The notes under the pieces: model-generated
What the model was told of the DNA's origin: nothing
The model's database searches: none
What the model saw: only the letters and a program-made list of their open reading frames with translations
Program-made: the position numbers and the translations under genes
Shown here: in pieces, positions 8,607 to 20,214 of the stretch
Layout of the letters: the number at the start of each line of letters is the position of its first letter
How positions within the stretch are numbered: the stretch's first letter is position 1
Assembly (NCBI RefSeq): GCF_958298935.1
Contig: NC_084936.1
Coordinates: 6,579,501 to 6,643,500 of the forward strand
Direction: 5' to 3'
Source of the DNA: Phragmites australis
Lineage: Eukaryota; Streptophyta; Magnoliopsida; Poales; Poaceae
Length of the DNA: 64,000 bases

Positions 8607-11494
8607 TGTCACACCCCAAAAACCCTAACCTAGTCATCAAGCATGCATATGCATCGTGACATCATGCTTCATATAATTGGTTTTATTTTAAGTAATTAAA
8701 TTTTTTTTGGAAACGTTATGTAATCGATCAATGTGCATTTCCACCATACATATTTATGAGTGGAAATTGTTTAGAAATGGTTAGGAAGCCTCAAAGCCAT
8801 TTAGGAAGGATGAGGTGAAGAATAGGAAGAAACGGGAAAAAGAACAAAGACTTTCAGCAAGTGGGCCCTACACGTGGTCTGACCGTCAGAGCCTAGAGGC
8901 TCCACTTAAAGCCCACCGACCGACGCTCACTCTCACTCTTTCGCTCACTTCTTTCTTCTTCTTCCACCTAAACCGAGAGAGAGGAAGGGTGACCACCTCG
9001 ACCACTACGACGGTTGGAGATTGACAGAGAAGACTTCCCCAATCTTCTCAAAGGCTTCCCCGGTCGTTCTCTTTGTTGGAGACACTTCCATGCAGGTTCT
9101 TCCACCTCAAGGCCAACCACCACCTCAGAGTTTGATCTTTGAATTGAAGCTTCCCTGGAGTTATACAACCCCGTAGAAAGCTTTCCCACGTCAAAGTGAG
9201 ACTTTCCTAACCATTTTTCCATCATTCCGAGCTCTAGCCGGTCCCCCATTAGTTTAGACCCGAGTTCCATCCTAGCCATGGACTTCATACATGGGGTCCT
9301 CAAGTTTGGCCCTGTGCATGTCATCCAAACCACCCAAGAAACACTACCCTAATCTTGTAGAGTGCTTTAGTACCCTTCTTGGTCGAATGCATCACTGGAG
9401 CCTTCGCCGACAACCTCGCCGAGGTGTCGTTAGCTAGGCCCAGCTGTCCGACCACCACTAGGGCTAATCTGACCGTCGGGTTGTGACTTTGCTGATCAAA
9501 CTTCTAGTCAAACTCCATAGTCAAAAGTAAAACAACCACTAGGGTCGGTCTAACTGTCAGGTCTATTCAGTGCTGATTTCTTCTCTGTTCCACCCCCATG
9601 GTATAAGCGCCACCTAGGCTGGTCTGACTGCCAGCCACTTAGTACACCTTGAGCTTAGGTTGTCTCATGTGAGGTTTAAACCTCTTCTAACCCAATCACT
9701 TAGGTGTTCTTTCGCAAATGTTTTCATAATATGTCACATTGCACATCGTTCATGATCATGCATCATAAGCATGAATCTTTGTTTGTTCGTTTGTTCGTTT
9801 GATGTGTTCATCAATTGTTTAGAGAGTGACACGTCGATGGTTCAAGCGGTCGAGGCTAATACCGAACCGGAGGTGTACATGAGAGAAGCACTGGAGCAAC
9901 AATGCAAGCATCTAAGCATATTTTACCTTTTACGTTGGATCTTGTGGTGTCTAAGTTGATAAATTATCGCTTTATGTATGTTGTACATGATAACGAGTCA
10001 AGGTCGGGATTTGTGAGTAGAACCTATGTTGATGCATTCGTTCCTACCTTAATTATTGATGATTCACTATCCTTGTAATCTGGGTATAACAATATTGATG
10101 TTTAACTTAAAAGTTACCTGTGATGTTTAGCAATGCATAGGTCATTGGTAAAAGTCGAGCGGTGAAATACCCGTTGTTCGTGAGCTATAGGGCTTAAATA
10201 TTATTCATAATAAAAATAAAGTTGGGATGAAGAATTTGTGAGGATGAGATGAGATGTGAGAGGTGCTAGGGGTAGGTCGAGAGAGGAATTCGAATGTCAT
10301 AGACCACTTGCATCGATTAAGAACCGATTGTTGTTTATCGTTGGCTTAAGCACTTTTCGTACTACCACATATTCAATAAATGTACGAATGAGCCGATTAT
10401 CATACACCGTGCTAACGCTTGACTGTGTAAGAGAACAATGATGAGGATAAGAAAGGTGGCGGGGATTCGGAGGTGTTCAGGACACGCTCGCGGTAACCCC
10501 AATGCCATAGGGCAATGTGCAAGTGGGTAGTTTTGAGTATGAGAAATGTTATCTTGGGAGCCAAGAGGATGGACCCAAGTCGTGTGGGTAAAGATGTACC
10601 CCTACAGGGTGTAAGATCAATTTGAATTGTCATGCTCTCGTTTATGAGCATGCTTATGTCCATCCATATCAATCGTAGAGTTCCAATGGTAGGTTGTATG
10701 GTATGTTGGGAAGTGGTTAGCGAAGGTTTGTATCAAGATGAGTATGATAGATGTGTTCATGGTTATGATCTCATGATAGGAGGGTACGAATTGTCAAGTT
10801 TGTAGATGCTCACACTTTTTGAGTTGATAAAATATTTTTGCATATAAATTCATTTAATCTTTTGGGTGATTCCTTGCTACGCATCCCTAAATGCATGATC
10901 CTTAGAGATGAGTTATTATATATACCCACTATGGAGTAAGTCTTGTGAGTACCTTCGTACTCACCTTGCTTTTGTTGAGTTTTGTGGGTGAGAAAGAAGT
11001 AGTGTACGGTTACTTCATCCCTGCTGATGTTGGCGATGGACATGAGTAGTGGTGGGCTACTCGTGGTGATTTGGTGATGCCTTAGGGAAAATTGCGCCAC
11101 CTCTCTTTTGATGTTTATAAACATTAATTCCGTTGCGCAGTAACTCTAACTTGCTAGGAGATGAACTTGTGTATTTTGTTCTCCTACGTTTGTGATCTTT
11201 AAAACGTTGAACTTGTAATAACTTAAAGGCTTGTAATATATTTACATCACTCGCTCTTTATTATACCTTGATGTGATGAAGCTTATTATAAATGTGTGTG
11301 TACTGATCTTGGGCATAAAACATATGCAGGGACTATCAGAATTGGATTCCGGTTAATCATTAATGGTTACAATTGTTGTGATGAGATATGGGTTAGCACA
11401 TGACATATTGAGAGACAGGCATGTGCTAGCTCTCATCTTATTAAATGATCGCCCTAATGATTAATTTGAATATAATTTAGATGGTTCCCCACAC
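8607..11494. mobile_element. Solo LTR of a Tekay/RIRE3-like Ty3/gypsy element, inside copia gag
   Basis: Starts TGTCACACCCC and ends GGTTCCCCACA, with a perfect 5-bp duplication CCCAG at 8602-8606 and 11495-11499. Its 2.9-kb length, the TGT..ACA ends and the GAGTACCTTCGTACTCACC block near 10948 are features of long gypsy LTRs of the Tekay/RIRE3 kind. It contains no gag or pol coding. Removing it rejoins the copia gag and protease regions. The family name is inference; the insertion boundaries are read directly. Confidence 0.8.
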
Positions 11495-11499
11495 CCAGC

Positions 11500-14400
11500 C
11501 ACCCCAGTACCCCTACAGCTAGCTACCTGTGGGGAGTTCCGGTCGATGGCCCTTGGCATGCACCCTGGACTAGTGCCATGGGGCCAGGGGTCCTCGACAC
11601 ACGTCCTCCTTCCTCGGTTCCTGGCCATGCCTACCCTGCAATGCATCAGCCATCTACGACGCCTACTTCACCTGCTGCTTCCTCCTGGGACATAACTGGT
11701 CTAATACATGCTCTTCAGGCCACATCCCTCGTCTAGCTTCCGGCCACCGGGGACTAGTTCATGGACACTGGGGCCTTCTCACACATGACTGGTGACTCTA
11801 GCAATTTCTTCACATATCACTGTCATCTCTCTCCTCCCCTGTCATTGTTGGTAATGGGGCCTCTTTGCTGGTTCTTAGAACTGGATCTGCCCTTTTACAT
11901 TCACCTGCTGCACATTTTCTTCTTCGCGATATTCTTCATACACCTAAAATTGTCAAGAACCTCATCTCTGTGCGGCAGTTTACCCTTGATAACAATTGTT
12001 TTATTGAATTTGATCCACATGGCTTCTCTATGAAGGATCTCAATAAATGAGGGAGATCATGTGGTCCAATAGTTCTGGTGCCCTCTACCTGTTCCAACCA
12101 AGCTCGAGCACCTCCATGTCCTAGACCTTGGCAGCTTCATCCTCCTTGATAGAACTTTAGCACCAATGTTTGGGGCATCCAGGTCGTTATTCTATGCAGC
12201 ATTTGCTTTCCAATTTTCATTCAGATTCAAATAATGTAAGTGTTGGTTGTGTATATATTGTCTATCAATTAGGACATCATGTATGACTACCCTTCTCATA
12301 TAGCACTTCTGTCACTCATTTCCCGTCCCAAATAATCTGTTGTGATCTTTAGACATCTCCAATTTCAAGCTTCACTGGCTTCAAATATTTTCTTGTGGTT
12401 GTTGATAATTTTACTGACTATGTAGGCATTCCCTCTATGAAATAAATTCAGACACTTGCGCCACTGTCCAAAATTTCTACCACCTTATTCTCAACCAGCT
12501 TCACTTGTCCATACAATGCATCCAATGTGATAACGGCAGAGAATTTGATAATGCCCCTCTACACGCATTTCTCTCGTCCCGTGGCATTACCTTCATATTC
12601 TCGTTACCTTATACATCATCACAGAATGGGAAAGTAGAGCGTGCTATTTGCACTATCAACGACATGGTTCACACTTTGGTTTTCCATGCTCATATGCTGC
12701 CATCTTTCTGGGTGGAGGCTCTTCATATGACAACTTACCTCCTTAACAGGCACCCTTCCTCTCCTATACACTTCCAAACACCTTACTACCTCCTTTATTG
12801 TGAGCCACCCAAATATGACCACATTAAGATGTTTGGATGCTTATGTTATCCTAATTTGGCTGCCATCACTCCTCATAAGCTTGCCACTAAGTCTGCGGTC
12901 TGTGTATTTCTTTGGTACCCCTTTGAGCACAAGGGATACCGCTGCTACCCGCAAGATCATTATTTCATGACATGTTGTATTTGATGAGAGTGTGTTTCCT
13001 TTTTCCACATAGCAACCCATATCTTCTTCATGATCATCCCTAGCCATAGCAGATCCAGTTTGATCTTCTTGGATCTCGTTCCCCTGTGACAATGGCTTGC
13101 AACAACTCCTCTGACTGATTTGCAGCTCACCACCATGCGTCCCTGCTCCCACTGATTCGGCACCATCCAACCACCACTCGCCACCTCAGGCCTCAAGTAG
13201 CACCGACCTATCCTCCTCTGAGTGCACTCCTTTTTTCTCCACACCCCCACAACCACCTGCACCTTTGCCACATCTACCCAACACAACACACATGGTATGC
13301 AGATATGTGCCAAATATGGCATCTTCCAACCCAAACAAATATTCAATCTGACAGCACCACCTCCCCTTCACCCATTCCCACCTCCTACAGTGCTTCCCTC
13401 AAGGATCCACATTGGTACAACGCCATGCTCGAAGAATACAATGAGCTATTTCAAACAAAACACGAGTCTTGTTTCTCTACCTGCAAGTGTCAACATTGTG
13501 ACCGGCAAGTGGATTTTTCACCATAAGCTCAACCCCGACGGCTCACTCTCTTGCTACAAAGAGTGATGTGTTGTTTGTGGCTTTACACAATAGGTTGCGG
13601 TCAATTATGGTAAGACCTTTAGCCCCATCATCAAGTCAGCGGCAATTCTGGTTGTCTTGAGCCTCTCTACATCCAAAGTATGGCCCATACATCAATTGGA
13701 TGTGGAAAACACATTTCTCCATGGTAATATATTGGAATCCGTTTATTGTCATCAACCATCTAGATTTATTGATCCCACTCGACCATCTCATGTTTGCTAA
13801 CTACACAAATCTTTGTATGGCCAAAAGCATGTCCCTAGCACTTGGTTTATTCGGTTTACCACCTTTCTTTCTACTCTTGGTTTTCACCAGTCAAAGTCGG
13901 ATTCCTCTTTGTTTGTTTACAAATCTTCCATCCATATGCCATATCTTCTTTTATATGTGTACGACATCATACTGACTGCCAACTCTATTGGTTTCCTGAA
14001 TCATCTAATATATAAACTCAAGGGAGAGTTCGCCATGCCAGCTTTAGGCCCCCTCCACCATTTCCTTGGCATCAACATTCAATAAAATTTCAGTGGTATG
14101 TTTCTTTGCCAAGAACAATATGCGCTTGACCTCCTTGAGCGCAAACCTTTCCAAGTGTAATCCTTGCTCCACTCCGATCGATACCAGGTCCAAAATTTCT
14201 AGGTATGATGACACACTCGTCTTCAATCCCACCAAGTACCATAGTCTCATTGGCGCACTGCAATATCTCACTATCACTCGACCAAACATCAATCACGTTG
14301 TTCAACATATGTGCTTGTTCATGCATGATCCAAGGGAGCCCCATCTATAGCTCTTGAAACAGGTCCTACGATATGTTAGAGGTACAACTCATTACAGTCT

Positions 14401-14850
14401 GCAGTTCTTTCATTCCTCTACCACCGATCTGGTCACTTATTCCAAATCTGACTGGGCGGGTTGCCCGGACACTCGTCAGTCCAGATCAACATATTGTGTT
14501 TTCCTCAGTTCAAATCTGATTGCATGGTCATCTAAGCGGTAGGTTAAAGTCTCTAGATCAAGTGTAGAAGCCGAGTTCGTGGCATTGCTAATGTCGTGGC
14601 CGAGTGCTGTTGGCTCTGGCAATTGCTTTGGGAACTTCATCAACCACATCACTCTGCTACTGTGGTTTATTGTGACAATGTCATCGTAGTTTACTTGTCC
14701 TCTAATCCAGTGCAGCACCAGCAAACAAAATCTATTGAGATGAATCTTCATTTTGTACGTGACAAGGTCTTCATTGGTGATGTGAAGGTTCATCATGTAC
14801 CATCATCTTCCCAATATGCGGACATATTTACAAAAGTCCTACCAGTGACA
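11500..14850 (+). pseudogene. Copia pol relic (protease, integrase, RT, RNase H)
   Basis: Domains appear in order, in shifting frames with many stops. Protease: DTGAFSHMTGDSSNF at 11764. Pre-integrase region: ILHTPKIVKNLISVRQFTLD at about 11930-11990. Integrase: QCDNGREFDN near 12525 and SSQNGKVERAI near 12617. RT: VTGKWIFHHKLNPDGSL near 13496, HQLDVENTFLHGN near 13690, KSLYGQKH near 13809. RNase H end: HVPSSSQYADIFTK near 14795. The RT active-site YVDD has become YVYD (about 13955), so it could not be active even without the stops. The wording around VTGKWIFHHK and LGPLHHFLGI is typical of the Ale/Retrofit lineage. Confidence 0.92.
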
Positions 14851-14885
14851 ATATGAATGTCTTCCCGTGTCCTGACTGAGGGGGA

Positions 14886-14950
14886 TGTTAGACTAACCTA
14901 TTCTTTAGGTAGACTTCATCGTCAAATGCTTCACCTGGTCTTCTGGTGCA
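14886..14950 (+). repeat. 3' LTR of the copia element, first part
   Basis: Begins TGTTAGACTAACC directly after the polypurine tract and matches 7504-7568 with a few substitutions. It is interrupted here by the SIRE-like solo LTR. The rest of the LTR resumes at 18953. Confidence 0.9.
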
Positions 14951-14951
14951 C

Positions 14952-17900
14952 TGAAGGATCGAGATACCGATCTTGAAGGGGGGGGGGGGTGAATAGAAGT
15001 TTTTTCAAAAATATTAGAACAGCACAACACAGCGGAAACCGATCGGATGTTCCGACTGTGTAGGATCGAGGAGGCCGACTAGAGGGGGGTGAATAGGCGA
15101 TTCTAAAAACTATGTATCAATTTAATTGATAAAGATGTGGAATTAAAATGATTGGTTACAACACATATAAAACCCCAAACTCTATGTCTCAACAAAGTGA
15201 CAAATTCTATATCTATGTCAAGATTTGCAACCTAGGATTGTATGTAAGCAATTATGATTCTAGGAATATAAATTGCACAAGGTAAATTGCATGAAAGTAA
15301 ATATCACAATATAGAAGTAAATAGCACGAGAGATGACACCCGAAGTTTATCCCGTGGTATCGGTGATTTGCCGATCACCCCTAATCCACGTTGAGGTGAG
15401 TTTAAGCCTTTAACCGCTTCTCTATCAAGTATGAATTCTCACCAAGAGAAGAGGCTCTCCACGAGTAACTTGATCTTGAGTCGGTTAATCTAATGAACCA
15501 CTCACTACATCGATTCCACTAGAGTTGCACTTTACCTCTCCGACAAGGAATGCACAAAGCCTCTCACAATCACCACCGTACCTTCTTCACAAGTTTCTTT
15601 GAAGGGCTCAACGACGTAACCACCTCCAAGCCGTCTAGGAGGCGGCAACCTCCAAGAGTAATAAGCCAAGACGAACTCGACTCTCACCAAGTGCCTAAAG
15701 CTCAATCACTAATGCAAATACACTTGATTCTTGCCTCACAACCCTCTCTATGTACAACACATGCACAAATGTGTGAGGAGAAATTTTATTAGCTCAAGTA
15801 TGCTCAATGGGTGCAGAAGCAGCCCTACAAGCCACTGGACATGGGGTATATATAAGCCACAACCCGAAATGTAGCTGTTGCCCAAAGGCTGACTTCTCTG
15901 CACATTTGGCAGTCAGACCGCAGTTCACCTAGCGATCGGACCACCACTGGACAAACGACTCTAAAGCTAGCCATTACAACATTTTCACCTTTCCAGCGGT
16001 CAGACCGACCCTCTTAGCGGTTAGACCGCCACCTTGGCAGTCGGATCCCCCTCCTCTCCAAGAAAACGGAAGTTCTCTACAGGCTCTAGCGGTCAGACCG
16101 GTCTCCTTGGCGGTCGGACCGCCACCCGATCCAGAGAGATGAGAGTTCTCTATTAGTTCTAGGAGTCAGACCACCACCTTGATAGTCAGACCGGAATTCT
16201 TGGCGATCGGACCGACACTCCCAGAACAACACTGCTGACACTCAGAGAAACGGCAATAACTTTTGAACCCGATATCCAATTTATGTGATCTTGGACACTA
16301 TAGAAAGCTTATTTAGAGGACTACACATCCCAACTAATTGTTTGACCTCAAACCCATTGGACCAAACCTAAAACATAGTCCAAAGATCCACCACAATGAA
16401 AACTACATGAACCTTAAACTTTTGCAAAATAAATTTGCAACCTAAATGTTCCATGCGACCAAGGGTTAATGCATTCACTATATCAACTTGCAAAACACTT
16501 TTGCAAACTTAGTGACATGCCACACGGAGTAGGAACATGAACTTGAGCTATTTGTAAAACCCATTTGCAAACTATAGCTTCCTACTAAAGAGAGTATGCA
16601 CATGCAAGATTGAGCTTATCGACACATGGTAAAACTTAAGCAATCGTCAAGACCCCTCTTAATACTAAGACAATTATCATATCAATCCGGTTATTCCTCT
16701 TCTCTAATCATCATTGACCAGTAAAAGAAAATACCTTACATTTTATACCTTTGCCTTGAGCTAGCCATCCCGTTGGACTTGACGAACACATCATCCGAAT
16801 CCTGATGTTTTTTCTAGGCTTGTCATCAACTCTTCACTTGAGCTTGATGACAATGCTCATCCTCACTTCCCATCTCCGTCATCTCTTGATCTTCCGGAAG
16901 CTTGATGGACTTCACTTGATTACTTCCTATGCACCAAGCATGAAAGACTTTTCTTTTCATATCATCTTCATCCAGTTCACCACCGAGGTATGAACTGCAA
17001 GCATCAAGCACACAAGTTGTCCACTAAACTTGTCTTGATCTTGCTCTTCCAACTCGGCACTTTGAATATCTCAATTCAATATTTGACTTCATATGGAACC
17101 TTTAGTTACTTGATCTCCACAAGCAACTTTGGTCTTCATGCTTATTGTCAATATTATTAAGACCATCCTCAAACTCTGAGGTCTCTTTGTCTCTAGCTTC
17201 TTCTTCTTCACATGAGCATCACTTAGAGCTCAATGACCTCAATGCATATCTTTTGATCTCATGGCATTGCTCAACGAATCCATGCTTTATCACTTATGCG
17301 TCTCCTATGAAATATCATACAAATAATTCTCAACATAATTGTTAGTCCATAGGTATTATCACAACTTACCCGAGCATTACCTAGAGCTCATTCATCTTGA
17401 TGCATTTTTCTTGATCACAAGACATTTCTCAATGAATCCATGCTTAATCCTTCATGTATCACCTATAGAAATGACCTACTAATAATTTTTACTACAATTT
17501 TTAGTCTATAGATATTGTCATTAATTACCAAAACCACACTTAGAGGCTAGACGCACCTTCAGACTGACACCAAAAGTTTTGATGTAAACGATCGAAACTT
17601 TCAATATGCCTGATTTTCAAAATTAGCTAGATCTATGAGCAAGAATGAGATAAACTAAGAAAATGCAAGATGCTACAGAGTATGATGCTACTCAATTTAA
17701 GATAGAACCTACAAACACAAAGTCTAGCTCAAGATAATAAGTGAATTGCTCGAAATCACTAAAGAGGAGAGAAACAACCAAGAGCGGAGACACGATGGAT
17801 TTGTTCCCGAAGTTAGGATCCTTGAGGGGATCCTACGTCTCTGTTGAGGGACTCGGTCGTACTTGAGCTAGGTCTTTTTCAACCCTTTTCCTCCCGAGAT

Positions 17901-18952
17901 TGCACAAAACACTTCTCAGCTCGACTTGCTATTCCTTCCCTTTTGGAGGTGAAATCTGGTATTCACAAACTTCTCACAGCACACCATAATCAATTGGGGC
18001 TCGTGAGTGACTCCTTGCCATCTAGGAGATCTCAATCTCTAAGAGTAACAAATGCACACGAAGAAGGATTGAAAATGAATCCTAGTGCTCAAAGATGAAC
18101 TCAAATTTACTTTCACTAAATCTCTCACTCAAATCCCTTTCACTAGATGAAACACAAAGCAAGGGAGAGGAGAGGTGCTCTTTTGGGGCTCTAGAGAGGT
18201 TTTTTTTCTTTCAAAGAACTAGCTGCACGAAGAGGTGAGGGTGAGGGGGTATTTATAGGGTACCCCTAAAAATTAGCATTATGCACTTTTTCAGTCCACA
18301 TCAGAACTTTCGATATTCAGATTAGAATTTCCAATTAGTGCAAAGTAACATCATCAACTTGCTCGACCCAAACCAAAACTGGAGAAATACACACATCGGA
18401 ACTTCCGACTATACATATCGGAACTTTCGATTAGCAACATAACTCCAAACCGAGAACCCAGGGTTTAAGGGGATCAGACTGTCTGACTCTGATCGGAACT
18501 TCTGATCTCAACATTGGAACTACCGATTAATTTGAGATCAGAAACCCGAGAGCCTAAAATTCTAACATACCGAGCATTTCAACTGGTATCAGAACTTCCG
18601 ATTGAACCAAATGGAACTTCCGATTGAACCAAACGGAACTTCCGATCAACTCAGAACATTTTCAACTGTGTCTGTGTTGCGAATTGTGTCTCTTATTCTA
18701 AAGATAAATTTTGAACACTAAGTTCATGAAAAAACTTTCAACGTTGTATCCCTTTTAGCAGTATGATATTTTTATACTCAATTAAAATAAAATGCTATAA
18801 CCCTAGGAATATTCATTTTTTAGGATCAACAACGTCGTTTAGCTTTCATTATTGAGACTTTTGCCTATTCAAATACTCATAGAATATATTAATTACTTAA
18901 TAGTTTGTCGTCAATCATCAAAATCCACATAGAGGATCTAGATGCACTTTCA
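14952..18952 (+). mobile_element. Outer SIRE/Maximus-like solo LTR, inside the copia 3' LTR
   Basis: Begins TGAAGGATCGAGATACCGATC, then a G run and GGTGAATAGAAG; ends AGATGCACTTTCA. Net length is about 1.5 kb once the inner insertion is removed. The GGATCGAG..GGGGGTGAATAG start is typical of SIRE/Maximus copia LTRs in grasses. The body carries many TCGGAACTTCCGAT-like palindromes between about 18300 and 18650. The expected 5-bp duplication is not clean (TGCAC on the left, CACAT on the right), so exact ends are uncertain by a few bases. No internal coding region survives. Confidence 0.72.
15059..17561 (+). mobile_element. Inner SIRE/Maximus-like solo LTR, nested in the outer one
   Basis: Begins TGTAGGATCGAGGAGGCCGAC and ends GACGCACCTTCA, with a perfect 5-bp duplication GACTG at 15054-15058 and 17562-17566. 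Length 2503 bp. The start is a textbook SIRE/Maximus-type LTR start (..GACTAGAGGGGGGTGAATAGG). The region 15910-16220 repeats GGTCAGACCG/GGTCGGACCG palindromes. No coding domains are seen. Its presence inside the outer LTR makes it the youngest layer of this stack. Confidence 0.85.
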
Positions 18953-19111
18953 CACATGACCTGAACAACCAACGTCACGTTAGCACTTATGCAGAATCGT
19001 CAACCAATTTTGTTATTCTGTTCTAACCATCAGCTATGTGTGCTCCTGTTATCTATAAATACATGTGACGTATCGATGAATAGATGCACAACTTCATTAT
19101 ACACTTCTGTA
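18953..19111 (+). repeat. 3' LTR of the copia element, second part
   Basis: Resumes at CATGACCTGAACAACC, matching 7569 onward in the 5' LTR, and ends CTTCTGTA before the TATAG duplication. Confidence 0.9.
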
Positions 19112-19116
19112 TATAG

Positions 19117-20214
19117 GTAGAAGCTAAATATGTTGGTACAAGGATCTTGCACGAGTCATATAGCGAGCATCATCAGGGAACAATCTTGAAGCACCCTGTG
19201 CCAGCGATTGCACACCAAAAACAGCAGGCAGTCAGAACAGATCAGAGGAACAAGCACCATTCAACTGAATAATGAGTTGCTACAGGCTGAGTTGCATAGC
19301 AAACACAGAGCAAATCCCAAAATTAACTAGCAGCTCTACGCTCACAACTAAGCTTGAGGAAGAACATCTTTTAACAATTTTTGCCAATTCATTCCGCACA
19401 AAGTAGCTATGATTCGCTGATCAGATGATGTTTAGTGAAGAACAATGATTGAGGCAAAAAGGGAAAATGAGGGTGACCCCTGTGATCCAGTGAAGAGAAT
19501 CACCAATAGGGTGGCACACAAAGGTCCAGCAACAAGGAGCATATAATTTTTCTTTCCCGTTCTGTATGCAAGTGTGAATGTGTAACACAACAACAACAAA
19601 AAACAAAAAACTTTGATTTCTCGTCTACTAGCATGAAGCTTAGGTTTCTTTCCTCAGTGCCCTGAACCTATGGATTAATAGCGTCTTGTCATTCATTTCA
19701 GATAGCAGAAATAGGTGTCAGGAACCCCCCAAATTCCAATCAGAAGTGCACCCAAATGATTCAGTGCAGATAAAAGTGGTGGTGGGTACACCACCTCCTG
19801 TAATATCGGGATGTATCCGACGGCTTAAAAAATCGACGGACATGATCTCATCTCATGTTGATCAGACAGCTCACGGCACAGTTACACCATTACCACCGAG
19901 AAGTCAGTTGGCACCTGATGCATTCCTACCTACGAATAAGCGCCAGACCGAGCAGGGCACCGATAGTGCTGGCGCCTATGCAAGCAAATGCACAACAAAA
20001 CAGCAGCAGGCGATCAGAATAGAACAGAGAGAACACCATTCAACATCGTGAACTGATCCACCTTAACAGACAGGTTGCTACAGGTAGCAATTGCATAGTA
20101 GCAGGCACAGCCTCTCTAGTGTTTATTTTCCAGGGCGGAAACAAACTGCCCTTTATTACATCACGGACAAGCACTACTACATCCTAGCACAGCACTTGCT
20201 TGTCGTCCTGATCT
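19117..20214. other. Spacer downstream of glyoxalase I, with an internal duplication
   Basis: No gene recognised. A degenerate duplicate pair is visible: 19195-19309 and 19958-20110 share CAGTCAGAAC/CGATCAGAAT, ACCATTCAAC, GTTGCTACAGG and TTGCATAG in the same order. The second copy abuts the 3'UTR of glyoxalase I. Confidence 0.5.

Larger units (their letters stand above)
7504..19111 (+). mobile_element. Ty1/copia retrotransposon, Ale/Retrofit-like, decayed and carrying nested insertions
   Basis: A perfect 5-bp duplication TATAG flanks the element (7499-7503 and 19112-19116). The 220-bp 5' LTR (7504-7723) starts TGTTAGACT; the 3' LTR starts at 14886 and ends CTTCTGTA at 19111. TGGTATCAG (7724), matching an initiator-tRNA-Met primer site, abuts the 5' LTR, and the purine tract GACTGAGGGGGA precedes the 3' LTR. 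Internal order is gag, protease, integrase, RT, RNase H, which is copia order. All reading frames are broken. Removing the three nested solo LTRs leaves roughly 4.7 kb, a normal size for a short-LTR copia. LTR ends are TG..TA rather than TG..CA. Confidence 0.93.
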
